Of a stretch of 47,966 nucleotides of DNA, positions 16,711 through 25,442 are shown in pieces; the first letter of the stretch is position 1, and every line of letters starts with the position of its first letter. The position numbers and the translations under genes are program-made. The notes under the pieces were generated by a model. It was not told the DNA's origin. It searched no databases and was given only the letters and a program-made list of their open reading frames with translations. Source of the DNA: CAYSLA01 sp964431685 (GTDB lineage Bacteria > Armatimonadota > UBA5829); the NCBI GenBank assembly GCA_964431685.1, contig CAYSLA010000006.1, positions 1 through 47,966 of the forward strand. Reading direction: 5' to 3'.

Positions 16711-18468
16711 ATGCCTATACTCCCAACAATTGGACGGAAAAGACCCAAGATTAGACTTGCGATCTTTCTGATATATACTTTTCTTATTATCGGTAGCATC
16801 ACCATGGTCTACCCGTTCTTGATAATGCTTTCGGGAAGCGTGAAGGGGCAGGCCGATCAGGAGAGAATGGACCCTGTGCCGCAGGTCCTCTACTCTCGAG
16901 ACATGCAGTTTGCGCGTTTCCAGGAGGACAGATACGGTGTGCTGCGGGGCGTCTCGGCGGCTTTTGGACGGCAGTTTCTGGACTTCAATGACGCGACGAG
17001 GCCCAAGCCGGATGCATCCGAATTGGCCAGGTATGAGAAATTCCTCGATGCTGAAGCGTCCTCATTTCCTGAGCATTTCTACGTAGTACACGACATCTCG
17101 CGCAACTTCCGAATCCTCCGCAGGCAGATACAGCAGGAGTGCGGCACGCTCGACGAGTTCAACACCAGATACGAGAATTCTCTGTCCAGTTGGAACGATC
17201 TGGGTCGGCCGGCGGATTCTCCGCTGACCAAGGAATTCGCATACGAACTGAGTAACAAGCTTGTTCTCAGGAGCCTTGAATACAAGCGCAAGCTGCCCAC
17301 TTGGGAAAAGTCGGTGCTGAACATCGATGGCGACTTCGCCGTGGCGCAAGAGACCTTGCCGGAGGTGAAGTCGGGCAAGTTGGAGCCGCTGCCGCTGCTG
17401 TCGGAACGTTGCCCTGACGGTCCTCAGAAAGCGCTATGGGCCGAGTACGTCAAACACTGGCTCAGTTGTCTGTTCATCACGCCCGATCAGACCGGGCTTA
17501 TTATGATGAGGCAGTTCATGTCCAGTCGCTACCCCGGCGGCATTTCGGCGTTTAACGAGATGACCGAGACCAACTACAAGTCATTCGATGAGATCAATTG
17601 CACGCCGGAGGAACTCGGCTCGCCCGGCTTCTTCACTCTCTACACGCAGTTTGTTACGGATGTTTGTCCTCCAGAGCACCTTATCGTTGATACGCCTTCG
17701 ACACGGTATCGCAGGTTCGTCAGGTCGCAGACCGCTCAGGCGCCGTTCGTTTTGTATGACTACTCTGTCTTTCTCGCCAATCGCTCTGCTTTCCTCAAAG
17801 AAGTGGTGACGAGGAACTACGTATACGTTCTGGACTACATAGCAGTCTACGGTCGCGCAATCAGAAACACGGTCATTTTCATCGGTCTGATGATCGCGGC
17901 CGCGCTGCTCGTAAACCCCATCGCTGCGTATGCACTGTCCAGGTACAAGCCAAAGAACACATACGGCATACTGATGTTCTTTCTCATCACCATGGCTTTC
18001 CCCAGTGCGGTGACAGCGATTCCGAATTTCCTGCTGCTGAAGCAGTTGCACTTGCTGAACACTTTCTATGCTTTGGTCCTGCCGGGGCTGGCGAACGGTT
18101 TCTCAGTGTTTCTGCTGAAGGGTTTCTTTGACAGCATTCCGCAGGAGGTCTACGAGTCCGCTATGATCGACGGGGCGGGGGAGTGGACCATGTTCTGGCG
18201 GTTTACAATGGCACTGTCCAAACCGATACTGGCGCTGATGGTTTTGAACTCCTTCACCGCCGCGTATAGCGCGTTCATGTTTGCCCTGATCATCTGCCCG
18301 GACGAGCGTATGTGGACAATTATGGTGTGGCTGTATCAGATGCAGCAGGGCGCTGCTCAGGCCACCATATATGCGGCGCTGATCCTGGCGGCGATACCCA
18401 CTCTGCTGATGTTCATTTTTGCTCAGAACACCATCATGAAGGGCATCATCATTCCCGTGGAAAAGTAG
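16711..18468 (+). CDS. Sugar ABC permease (MalG type) with a ~300-residue extracytoplasmic insertion
   Basis: A 585-residue protein; normal MalG-type permeases have about 280. The first membrane segment (LAIFLIYTFLIIGSITMVYPFLIMLSGSV, residues ~11-40) is followed by a long hydrophilic region (about 42-375) before the remaining five segments (IRNTVIFIGLMIAAALLVNPIAAYALSRY onward). The EAA loop QEVYESAMIDGAGEWTMFWRFTMALSKP is intact, as is the final FAQNTIMKGIIIPVEK. The insertion falls between TM1 and TM2, so it should face the periplasm, where the binding protein docks. I do not recognise its fold. It shares the operon with the binding protein-permease fusion (2-base spacing). Confidence 0.88.
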   Translation: MPILPTIGRKRPKIRLAIFLIYTFLIIGSITMVYPFLIMLSGSVKGQADQERMDPVPQVLYSRDMQFARFQEDRYGVLRGVSAAFGRQFLDFNDATRPKPDASELARYEKFLDAEASSFPEHFYVVHDISRNFRILRRQIQQECGTLDEFNTRYENSLSSWNDLGRPADSPLTKEFAYELSNKLVLRSLEYKRKLPTWEKSVLNIDGDFAVAQETLPEVKSGKLEPLPLLSERCPDGPQKALWAEYVKHWLSCLFITPDQTGLIMMRQFMSSRYPGGISAFNEMTETNYKSFDEINCTPEELGSPGFFTLYTQFVTDVCPPEHLIVDTPSTRYRRFVRSQTAQAPFVLYDYSVFLANRSAFLKEVVTRNYVYVLDYIAVYGRAIRNTVIFIGLMIAAALLVNPIAAYALSRYKPKNTYGILMFFLITMAFPSAVTAIPNFLLLKQLHLLNTFYALVLPGLANGFSVFLLKGFFDSIPQEVYESAMIDGAGEWTMFWRFTMALSKPILALMVLNSFTAAYSAFMFALIICPDERMWTIMVWLYQMQQGAAQATIYAALILAAIPTLLMFIFAQNTIMKGIIIPVEK

Positions 18469-18633
18469 CCTCAACATACTACGCAGACGTATGCCCCGAA
18501 ACTAGTAGAGCAGCGTGCCCAGGCTACGAATCCGGTCTGGAGTGACCCAATAACGCGTCCAACTTCGTCCCGCTGTTTTACCAAAAGGGAGCTAATATGC
18601 TAAACTCTTCATGAACAAACTAGGGAGTGCTGT

Positions 18634-19734
18634 ATGATGGATGAAAACCAGCTCTGCAGAGAGTGCATATTGCGAATCAAGCCGTATGTGCCCGGCAAGC
18701 CTATAGATGAAGTCAAGCGCGAGCTTGGCCTGGAAGACGTTATCAAACTCGCGTCCAATGAGAATCCCCTTGGTCCTTCTCCTCTTGCGATCGAAGCAAT
18801 AAGGGATTGTGCAACTGATGTCGGCCTCTACCCCGATGGCAACTGCTATTCACTCAGGCAGGATCTTGCGGCGCATCTCGGCGTCGACCCCGATAATCTC
18901 ATATTTGGAGCGGGCGGTGATGAGATCATATTTATGGCCGCAACGTCGATGCTCTGCGAAGGTGATGAGACCGTTCAGTCCGACGCTACGTTTCTCGAGT
19001 ATGAGACCATTGCCAATCTGATGAATTGCCGGGCTCACCTTGTTGGACTGTCGAACTATGTCCAAGATATACCGGCTCTTCTTTCACACGTCAACGAGCG
19101 CACCAAGCTGCTGTTCATCACCAATCCCAACAATCCCACGGGCACGACGGTTGAGTGGAGCGAGGTGGAACGTGTGCTGGACGCTTTGCCGCCGCGCTGT
19201 GTGCTGTTTCTGGACGAGGCATACTACGAATATGTAGACGATCCGAACTACACACGGTCCCTGGAGATGGTCAAGCAGGACCGGAATATCATCGTACTTC
19301 GAACGTTCTCAAAGATATACGGGCTTGCCGGGCTCAGGGTCGGCTATGCGATTGCCCCGAAACGAATTACAGACATACTGGAGAGAGTGCGGGCTCCGTT
19401 TAATGTTAGCAGTATTGCCCAGGAAGCGGCTCGCGCAAGCCTGAAGGACCCGGACCAAGTGGCTCGAAGCCGGGAGCAGAATAGGCGCTCCAAGGAGTTC
19501 TTCTACGCCAAGCTTCCGAAGCTTGGAGTCGAAGTCACCCCCACCCAGGCCAATTTCGTGTGGATTGACGTGAAACGCGATTGCCGTCAAGTCTTCAGTG
19601 AGCTTCTGAAGCGGGGAGTCATCGTGCGAACCGGTGACATCTTCGGCTGTTCGACTCACATCAGGGTTACGACTGGGCTTGACGCTCAGAACCAGCGATT
19701 CATAGATGCTCTGTCGGAGGTTCTAAAGCAGTGA
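18634..19734 (+). CDS. hisC: Histidinol-phosphate aminotransferase
   Basis: A 366-residue PLP-dependent class I/II aminotransferase. N-terminal RIKPYVPGKPIDEVKRELG and IKLASNENPLGPSP are typical of HisC. Further on are LIFGAGGDEIIFM, TNPNNPTGT (binding Asn), FLDEAYYEYVDD, the catalytic lysine in LRTFSKIYGLAGLRVGYA (about residue 225), and the C-terminal arginine in STHIRVTTGLDAQN. It makes histidinol phosphate, and HisC-like enzymes in such operons can also transaminate phenylpyruvate or hydroxyphenylpyruvate. The placement right before aroF and tyrA supports an aromatic role too. GGGAG precedes the ATG at 18634; ATG 18637 is the alternative. It heads a five-gene overlapping operon. Confidence 0.95.
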   Translation: MMDENQLCRECILRIKPYVPGKPIDEVKRELGLEDVIKLASNENPLGPSPLAIEAIRDCATDVGLYPDGNCYSLRQDLAAHLGVDPDNLIFGAGGDEIIFMAATSMLCEGDETVQSDATFLEYETIANLMNCRAHLVGLSNYVQDIPALLSHVNERTKLLFITNPNNPTGTTVEWSEVERVLDALPPRCVLFLDEAYYEYVDDPNYTRSLEMVKQDRNIIVLRTFSKIYGLAGLRVGYAIAPKRITDILERVRAPFNVSSIAQEAARASLKDPDQVARSREQNRRSKEFFYAKLPKLGVEVTPTQANFVWIDVKRDCRQVFSELLKRGVIVRTGDIFGCSTHIRVTTGLDAQNQRFIDALSEVLKQ

Positions 19735-20753
19735 TTATCATTCTCTCGCCTCAAGCCACCGAACCGGATATTGAGGAACTTATCGTCAATCTCAAAGACC
19801 GGGGATACGGTGTTCACCTGTCCCAAGGTGTCGAAAAGACCATTGTGGGTGTGCTTGGAGCACACGACGACGAGAAGACGATGGTTGCAGAGCAGCTTTC
19901 GTCGCTAAGCTACGTCGAACGGGTAGTTCCAATTCTCAAACCTTACAAACTGGTTGGACGGGAGTTTCACCCGGACAAAACGATTGTGAAGGTAAGGGGG
20001 GTAGACATCGGCGGGCAGAAAATCGTGGTTATGGCTGGCCCTTGTTCAGTTGAAAGTGAGGACATGATTGTCGAGGTTGCAGGGGCAGTGAAATCCGCCG
20101 GTGCGAGCGTTCTTCGTGGCGGGGCATTCAAGCCCAGCACGTCTCCGTACAGCTTTCATGGCCTGGGAGAGGATGCTCTGAAGATGCTTGTGGCCGCCCG
20201 CGAAGCTACCGGAATGCCCATAGTCACCGAGGTAATGGATACGAGGGACGTCGAGCTTGTCTCCAAGTATGCGGACATCCTGCAGATCGGCACTCGGAAT
20301 ATGACCAACTTCTCGCTGCTGCAGGAGGTTGGCGTGTCTGGCAAACCGGTCATGCTAAAACGCGGCATGTCGTCGACAATCGAGGAGTGGCTGCAGGCCG
20401 CCGAGTACATTGCCAATCGCGGCAACTACAACATCATTCTTTGCGAGCGCGGAGTGCGAACGTTCGAGACGTTTACCCGCAATACATTCGATGTTGCCGC
20501 CATACCGGCTGTTCAGGGCTTGTCTCACTTGCCCGTAGTGGCTGACCCGAGCCACGCAACAGGCAAGTATGTTCTCGTTCCGCCCACCTCCAAAGCTGCA
20601 GTGGCGGCTGGCGCTGACGGCCTGATGGTGGAGGTGCATCCACACCCGGAGAAGGCCATGAAGGATGGTGCGCAGTCTCTGACTCCCGACAACTTTGCAG
20701 CGATGATGAAGGATCTCAACGCTGTAGCTAGAGCCGTCGGCAGATACATCTGA
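19731..20753 (+). CDS. aroF: 3-deoxy-7-phosphoheptulonate (DAHP) synthase
   Basis: A 340-residue enzyme for the first shikimate step (PEP + erythrose-4-phosphate). The N-terminal ~70 residues form the ferredoxin-like (FL) regulatory domain of AroF-type Ibeta enzymes (IIILSPQATEPDIEELIVNL, IVGVLGAH). The KDO8P-synthase-like barrel follows: VVMAGPCSVES, LRGGAFKPSTSPYSFHG, LQIGTRNMTNF, PVMLKRGMSSTIEEW, CERGVRTFET, and VADPSHATGKYVLVPP with metal ligands. Length and both domains are complete, so tyrosine feedback through the FL domain is plausible. GTG 19731 overlaps the hisC stop (GTGA), implying translational coupling. Confidence 0.95.
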   Translation: MIIILSPQATEPDIEELIVNLKDRGYGVHLSQGVEKTIVGVLGAHDDEKTMVAEQLSSLSYVERVVPILKPYKLVGREFHPDKTIVKVRGVDIGGQKIVVMAGPCSVESEDMIVEVAGAVKSAGASVLRGGAFKPSTSPYSFHGLGEDALKMLVAAREATGMPIVTEVMDTRDVELVSKYADILQIGTRNMTNFSLLQEVGVSGKPVMLKRGMSSTIEEWLQAAEYIANRGNYNIILCERGVRTFETFTRNTFDVAAIPAVQGLSHLPVVADPSHATGKYVLVPPTSKAAVAAGADGLMVEVHPHPEKAMKDGAQSLTPDNFAAMMKDLNAVARAVGRYI

Positions 20754-21643
20754 TGATCGACGAACCCGATATCAGGATATTTGACACAGTAGCCATCGTC
20801 GGAGTAGGTCTTATTGGCGGTTCGCTTGGTATGGCCGCGAAGAGCAGGGGCCTCGCACGCCGGGTCATTGGTATTGGCCGGGATGAGCGAAAGCTCAATC
20901 GCGCCGTGGAACTCGGGGCAATCGACTCGCTGTGCACCAGCGTAGAGGATGGAGCCGCATCCGCTGATCTGGTGATTATCTGCACTCCCGTTACTCTCAT
21001 CGCGCCAACTCTTCGGCGTATGCTCGACAGCCTCCGACAGGACGTCATCGTGACTGATGTCGGAAGCACCAAGTGCGAGGTGATGGAACAGGCTGCAGCC
21101 GTTCTAGGCAGTGACCGGCAGTTCATCGGCGGTCATCCCATGGCCGGTTCCGAGCAGGCCGGTGTGGAGAACGCTGTGGCCAATCTGTTTGCCGGCCGAA
21201 CCTACGTGCTGACGCCATCGTCGTCAACCAGCCAGGAGAGTTTGGACAGACTCTCCAGATTTGTGGAGTCAATGGGTGCAGTGGTCGAGATTATGGATCC
21301 GCGGAACCACGACAGGACAGTTGCGATCATCAGCCACTTGCCACACGTAATCTCCGCTGCACTGCTCCAGCAGACCGGAGCCGCTCGCGATGACGGGGCC
21401 AATGTTGACCGACTTGCTGCCGGGAGCTTCCGCGACCTGACCCGCATATCGGACAGCCCGCCCGAGATATGGCGCGACATCTGCCTGACCAATGCGGATC
21501 AGATAGTGAACGCCATCGCAGGTTTCGAGCATTGGATTGCCGAATTCAAGCATGCGCTTATGGAATGCGATGAGTCGGCTATACTACGCTTCTTTGAGCA
21601 GGCCAGAGCTGTCCGAGCGGCAGGAACTTGGACCAGAAGGTGA
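20753..21643 (+). CDS. tyrA: Prephenate dehydrogenase
   Basis: A 296-residue NAD(P)-dependent enzyme. The Rossmann motif VAIVGVGLIGGSLG lies at residues 13-26, followed by DLVIICTPV, VTDVGSTKCEV, the substrate/hydride motif FIGGHPMAGSEQAGVENA (about 122-139) and the dehydrogenase helical region DHDR-like NHDRTVAIISHLPHVISAAL. It converts prephenate to 4-hydroxyphenylpyruvate for tyrosine, or arogenate to tyrosine. There is no chorismate mutase or ACT domain fused. It overlaps aroF by one base (TGATGA) and the following cmk by 16 bases. Confidence 0.94.
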   Translation: MIDEPDIRIFDTVAIVGVGLIGGSLGMAAKSRGLARRVIGIGRDERKLNRAVELGAIDSLCTSVEDGAASADLVIICTPVTLIAPTLRRMLDSLRQDVIVTDVGSTKCEVMEQAAAVLGSDRQFIGGHPMAGSEQAGVENAVANLFAGRTYVLTPSSSTSQESLDRLSRFVESMGAVVEIMDPRNHDRTVAIISHLPHVISAALLQQTGAARDDGANVDRLAAGSFRDLTRISDSPPEIWRDICLTNADQIVNAIAGFEHWIAEFKHALMECDESAILRFFEQARAVRAAGTWTRR

Positions 21644-22317
21644 ACAAGCCGGTCGTCGCAATAGACGGACCCGCGGGGGTGGGCAAGAGCACGGTTGCGC
21701 GCCTCGTCGCGGTGAAGCTCGGGTATGCTTATGTTGACACGGGAGCTATGTATCGCTCGGTTGCCCTCAAGGCCGTTCGCGCGGGCATTCGAGCTGAGGA
21801 TAGCTCGGCGATTGCGCGCCTCGCGGACTTGAAGTTCGTCTTTGAGACGGTAGACGGATCGCAGAGGGTGTTTGCGGATGGGGAAGATGTCACTGAGGCC
21901 ATAAGAACGCAGGAGGTGACAGCACTGGTGTCGCCGATAAGCTCGATTCCAGAGGTGCGCGCGAAGTTGGTCGCGGCGCAGCGGGCGATGGGCGGAGACG
22001 GTGCGGTGGTGATGGAAGGCAGGGACATCGGGACGGTCGTGTTCCCGGAGGCCCGGGTCAAGGTGTTTCTTACAGCGTCTCCCGAGGCCCGCGCCAGACG
22101 CCGAACGCTGGAGCTGCGCGCGAAAGGCATAGCAGCCGACGAGCAGACGATAGCCGATGAGATTCGCCAGCGGGACGCCAGAGACTCGTCCAGAGAGCAC
22201 TCCCCACTGATGGCTGCGCCTGACGCGGTGCTGATCGACACCGATGACAAGAACATCGATCAGGTAGTTGCAGAGGTGCTCGCCATACACGATGCGAAGA
22301 CTGGCGGTGTCCGATGA
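21628..22317 (+). CDS. cmk: Cytidylate kinase
   Basis: A 229-residue kinase that phosphorylates CMP and dCMP. It has the P-loop IDGPAGVGKSTVARLVA (about 11-27), YVDTGAMYRSVALKA, EVTALVSPISSIPEVR, MEGRDIGTVVFPEARVKVFLTA and RQRDARDSSREHSPL, all diagnostic of Cmk. TTG 21628 overlaps the end of tyrA; GTG 21640, four codons later, is an alternative start closer to the homologous N-terminus. The aroF-tyrA-(aroA)-cmk-plsC order is familiar from several phyla, but aroA is absent here. Confidence 0.95.
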   Translation: MDQKVNKPVVAIDGPAGVGKSTVARLVAVKLGYAYVDTGAMYRSVALKAVRAGIRAEDSSAIARLADLKFVFETVDGSQRVFADGEDVTEAIRTQEVTALVSPISSIPEVRAKLVAAQRAMGGDGAVVMEGRDIGTVVFPEARVKVFLTASPEARARRRTLELRAKGIAADEQTIADEIRQRDARDSSREHSPLMAAPDAVLIDTDDKNIDQVVAEVLAIHDAKTGGVR

Positions 22318-22970
22318 GCACTGTAGCGTACTGGATCGGAGCCACTGCCTCATATGTAGCCTGCAGAGTCTTCGGTCGGGCCAGGTTCGTTGGGATCGAA
22401 AACATCCCAAGTTCGGGGGGCGCAATGCTTTGTGCCAATCACGTTAGTTACATGGATCCACCGGCGGTTGGCGGCGGATCGCCCAGGCAGGTACACTTCA
22501 TGGCCAAGTCTGAGCTTTTCAGAATACCTGTGCTGGGGCCACTAATAGCTGCTGCGGGCGCTTTTCCGGTCAAGCGAGGAAGTGCGGACCGCGCCGCTCT
22601 AAGAAAAGCGATCGAATACCTTCAGAATGGCGAAGTAGTGGCGATGTTTCCGGAGGGCAAACGTTCTCTGGACGGCAAACTCCAGGAGGCCGAACTGGGA
22701 GTCGGAATGATCGCGCTCCGTGCGCAGGTGCCTGTTATTCCTGTAGGTCTCGTCAACACTGAGAGACTTCTGCCGCCGCACTCCTCGTTCTTGCACTTCT
22801 CGCGGATAAAGATATGCTACGGTCCGCCCGTGGAGCTGTCCGATCTCTATGCCCAGAGTGGGCGAGAAGCTATGGAAGAATGTGGAAGGCGCATTATGTC
22901 GGCGATTGCCGCGCTTCTCGCCGAACACCGGGAGCGGCCCCTGAGCGGAGTGGAAGGGCAAAGCAGCTAA
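22314..22970 (+). CDS. plsC: 1-acyl-sn-glycerol-3-phosphate acyltransferase
   Basis: A 218-residue membrane-associated acyltransferase making phosphatidic acid. The catalytic NHVSYMD (NHx4D motif, about residue 43-49), MAKSELFRIPVLGPLIAAAGAFPVKR, the glycerophosphate-binding FPEGKRSLDG (about 113-122) and VPVIPVGLV blocks are in order. ATG overlaps the cmk stop (ATGA), so it is the last gene of the five-gene operon. The length is typical for short bacterial PlsC proteins. No terminator is evident after it. Confidence 0.94.
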   Translation: MSTVAYWIGATASYVACRVFGRARFVGIENIPSSGGAMLCANHVSYMDPPAVGGGSPRQVHFMAKSELFRIPVLGPLIAAAGAFPVKRGSADRAALRKAIEYLQNGEVVAMFPEGKRSLDGKLQEAELGVGMIALRAQVPVIPVGLVNTERLLPPHSSFLHFSRIKICYGPPVELSDLYAQSGREAMEECGRRIMSAIAALLAEHRERPLSGVEGQSS

Positions 22971-23380
22971 GGCTCAGCGGCTTCATAGACCACCGCATCC
23001 GCGCAGTACCTCGCCCCGTCATTCTGAGCCCAGACTACTCCTCTGTTCAAGCATATCCTGTCAATATTACCTTAATGACAGATGTCCAGCATGCCCCGTA
23101 CTTATGCCTGTTTGTCACAGATACTCCGTAATAGTCGGCCGATAGTGGTGTTTTGGCACGGCACGTGCACAGAACATAGTTGGGTATCAATGTCTACCTG
23201 CCTGACAGCAGCGTGCACCAGAAACCCAGTTAGAGCGTTCCGCAATCGGCCTTGAATGGAGTCCGTCAATACAGCGCAATCGCCGCACCGGAGTGTAGCG
23301 TTCAGACATAGGTTTAGCTTATGGCCGGAGCGGGTATCTAGATGAATGGTAGCTTGAATACGAACAGGAGATCAAGGAAT
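22971..23380. other. Upstream region of the PEP-CTERM gene
   Basis: About 410 bases without a supported gene. It holds the sigma-54-like element at 23153-23169 and otherwise no strong repeat or hairpin. Confidence 0.5.
23153..23169 (+). promoter_or_regulatory. Sigma-54-type (-24/-12) promoter candidate
   Basis: TTGGCACG (23153-23160), GCAC, then GTGCA (23165-23169). The GG and GC pairs are separated by exactly 10 bases, as RpoN promoters require; the -12 element is GTGCA instead of TTGCA/T. It lies about 210 bases upstream of the PEP-CTERM start. PEP-CTERM genes in other phyla are known to use sigma-54 with the PrsK/PrsR regulators, which makes the position meaningful. Confidence 0.5.
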
Positions 23381-24106
23381 ATGAAACTCACAACTCTTAT
23401 GCTGTCTGTAGTCGTTTTGTTTGTTCTCGCGGTGGCCCCTTCCTACGCGTTTCAGGGAACGTTGGCGTGGATGGACGGGCCTTCCTCGCAGATTACCGCC
23501 TACGGAGATTGGGCTGCTCCCACCACGTCTATCACCTGGGATGTCACCAACTACGGCTCCCACTGGCTGTACACCTATTCGCTCAACGTGACGCGTAAAG
23601 ACATTAGTCACTTCATCATCGAAACGTCGGGAAGTGAAGAGAAACCAATCGTTATCGAGGGGCCTGGTGTGGTGAACCCGGATATCTGGGACATCGCGGG
23701 ATCCGGCGGAGCCGGCGGTGCGTCCTCAGACTCGCCGCGGCATTGGTCAACTGCCCAGGGTGCCAGTAACATTTTTATGCCTGACGGCGGGATGTACGGC
23801 ATCAAGTTCGAGGCAGTGAGTGATTCACGTTCCTGGACTGTGTCATTCAAGAGTAACCGTCCGCCAGTCTGGGGCGACTTCTATGCAAAGGACGGCATGG
23901 GCGTCGCTGCCTATAATGCCGGCTTTACGGGAGGCTATTTCGACGGATCAGCTGCCAATCTGGTGACGCGAGACGGCACCTATCTTGACACCCAGTTAGC
24001 CGTTCCCGACACCAGATCGGGATCCACCGTTCCTGAGCCGTCCAGCATCGCTGCACTGGTTCTTGGTCTCCCGGCACTTGCCCTTGCTGCGAGGCGCAGG
24101 CGCTAG
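23381..24106 (+). CDS. PEP-CTERM sorting-domain surface protein
   Basis: A 241-residue exported protein. A signal peptide (MKLTTLMLSVVVLFVLAV...SYA, residues 1-24) leads into a domain starting FQGTLAWMDG with aromatic, beta-rich sequence and no recognised enzyme motif. The tail, VPEPSSIAALVLGLPALALA then RRRR, is a textbook PEP-CTERM: the Pro-Glu-Pro signal, a transmembrane helix and a basic end, recognised by an exosortase. No exosortase is in this window. ATG 23381 has AGGAG 10 bases upstream; an earlier ATG (23342) would put hydrophilic residues ahead of the signal peptide and is disfavoured. The body may be a matrix or envelope protein; no function is assigned. Confidence 0.88.
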   Translation: MKLTTLMLSVVVLFVLAVAPSYAFQGTLAWMDGPSSQITAYGDWAAPTTSITWDVTNYGSHWLYTYSLNVTRKDISHFIIETSGSEEKPIVIEGPGVVNPDIWDIAGSGGAGGASSDSPRHWSTAQGASNIFMPDGGMYGIKFEAVSDSRSWTVSFKSNRPPVWGDFYAKDGMGVAAYNAGFTGGYFDGSAANLVTRDGTYLDTQLAVPDTRSGSTVPEPSSIAALVLGLPALALAARRRR

Positions 24107-24156
24107 AAGGAGACGGCTTGTCAGTAACACTGGCAGGCTGGTGAAGAGAGTCAAAC

Positions 24157-24185
24157 GGCCCGCGGTCAGTGATCGCGGGCCTTTT
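24157..24185 (+). terminator. Rho-independent terminator after the PEP-CTERM gene
   Basis: Perfect stem GGCCCGCG (24157-24164) / CGCGGGCC (24174-24181), 9-base loop, followed directly by TTTT. It lies 51 bases after the stop codon. Confidence 0.85.
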
Positions 24186-24258
24186 GACGTCTGCAATTCG
24201 GCCGCCGATCGATACTTGCAGGAAACCGCAGGGCATATGTGTAACCCTAACATTCAGA

Positions 24259-24303
24259 ACCTCCCCCTAACCCCCTCCGTTTCGGAGGGGGTTAGGGGGA
24301 GGT
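24259..24303. repeat. ACCTCCCCCTAACCC palindrome, perfect copy
   Basis: Inverted repeat with 21-bp perfect arms (24259-24279 and 24283-24303) around TTT. Other copies are at 29978-30021, 33520-33594 and, inside a coding sequence, 36217-36260. It can form a very stable hairpin and may end or insulate transcription before pfkA. Confidence 0.9.
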
Positions 24304-24316
24304 GTTCAGATAGATA

Positions 24317-24339
24317 CTTCGCGGGCATGTGCCCCGAAG
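24317..24339. repeat. CTTCGCGGGC-type palindromic repeat, copy 2
   Basis: CTTCGCGGGC ... GTGCCCCGAAG; differs from the copy at 5994-6016 by one base in the centre. Only 13 bases separate it from the preceding long palindrome. Confidence 0.75.
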
Positions 24340-24378
24340 ACTGTACAAACAGTGTGAAACTAGATCGGGGTATGCAGA

Positions 24379-25350
24379 ATGAACAGAATTGCCGTACTAA
24401 CCAGCGGTGGCGACGCGCCGGGTATGAATGCGTGCATAAGAAGCGTGGTCCGCTGTGGAATGGCAGCCGGACTCGAAGTCTATGGGGTCAAGCGAGGCTA
24501 TGCCGGGTTAATCGACGACGACCTCGCTGTGTTGGATTCGCGTGCGGTGGGCGGTATCATCCGCTCTGGCGGCACGATGCTCATGAGCGCAAGATGTCCG
24601 GAGTTCAAGACCGATCAAGGTCTCAATAAAGCTCTTGACAATCTGCGGATGAGACACGTAGAGGGCTTGGTTGTCATAGGCGGCGATGGTTCTCTTCGAG
24701 GAGCGCAGGTGCTGGCAGCTCAGGGATTGCCGGTCGTGGGAGTGCCGGCATCAATAGATAACGACATCGCCTGTACAGAGATGGCAATCGGTGTCGATAC
24801 AGCGCTCAACACAATCCTCGACGCTATGGATAAGATAAAGGATACCGCCAGCGCACACCAACGCGCATTCATAATTGAAGTGATGGGTCGCGAGCACGGC
24901 TATCTGGCTCTGATGGCCGGAGTGGCTGGCGGAGCCGAGATACTGATACTGCCTCGCACGCAGATAGACAGGAACGCGATTGTTACCGAAGTGCAGTCCG
25001 CGTTCCGGAGAGGCAAACCGCACTTCATTATCGTTGCGGCTGAAGGCGCGTCCACGCCTGAGACGGATGTAACCCAACTGCTGTCCGGCTATATCGCCGA
25101 ATCCGGACACGAACCACGCTCGACCGTTTTGGGACATGTTCAGCGAGGCGGGTCTCCTACCTGTTACGACCGAATGCTCGGCACTCGGTACGGCGCAGCC
25201 GCAGTGGAAAACCTGCTGGCCGGCAACACCGCTATCATGATAGGCATAGAGAGTGGTAGAATGGTGGCGACCCCTTTGGACGAGGTGCTGTCTTCGGAAG
25301 CCCATCTCGATCCGGAGATTCTCAAACTCGCAGGCCCTCTGGCGCTGTAG
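24379..25350 (+). CDS. pfkA: 6-phosphofructokinase
   Basis: A 323-residue glycolytic kinase. N-terminal RIAVLTSGGDAPGMNACIR binds ATP, and GLVVIGGDGSLRGA has Gly-Asp-Gly-Ser rather than the GGDD of pyrophosphate-dependent enzymes, indicating ATP use. The catalytic Asp is in PASIDNDIACTE (about residue 127), followed by GVDTALN, EVMGREHGYLAL, AAEGAS and LGHVQRGGSPTCYDR (fructose-6-phosphate arginines). The usual GTIDND reads ASIDND here, a conservative change of the Thr to Ser. Full length. It is preceded by two repeat elements and followed by malic enzyme after 92 bases. Confidence 0.95.
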   Translation: MNRIAVLTSGGDAPGMNACIRSVVRCGMAAGLEVYGVKRGYAGLIDDDLAVLDSRAVGGIIRSGGTMLMSARCPEFKTDQGLNKALDNLRMRHVEGLVVIGGDGSLRGAQVLAAQGLPVVGVPASIDNDIACTEMAIGVDTALNTILDAMDKIKDTASAHQRAFIIEVMGREHGYLALMAGVAGGAEILILPRTQIDRNAIVTEVQSAFRRGKPHFIIVAAEGASTPETDVTQLLSGYIAESGHEPRSTVLGHVQRGGSPTCYDRMLGTRYGAAAVENLLAGNTAIMIGIESGRMVATPLDEVLSSEAHLDPEILKLAGPLAL

Positions 25351-25386
25351 ATGATGACTGCGGCGAGCCGGGCCTTGCCGTGCATA

Positions 25387-25408
25387 CTTCGCGAAGGTGT
25401 GCCCGAGG
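25387..25408. repeat. CTTCGCGGGC-type repeat, diverged copy 3
   Basis: CTTCGCGAAGG then TGTGCCCGAGG; it retains about 17 of 23 positions of the family and lies between pfkA and the malic enzyme. Confidence 0.4.
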
Positions 25409-25442
25409 CCCAACTGATGACGTTATTATCGAAAGGAATGAT

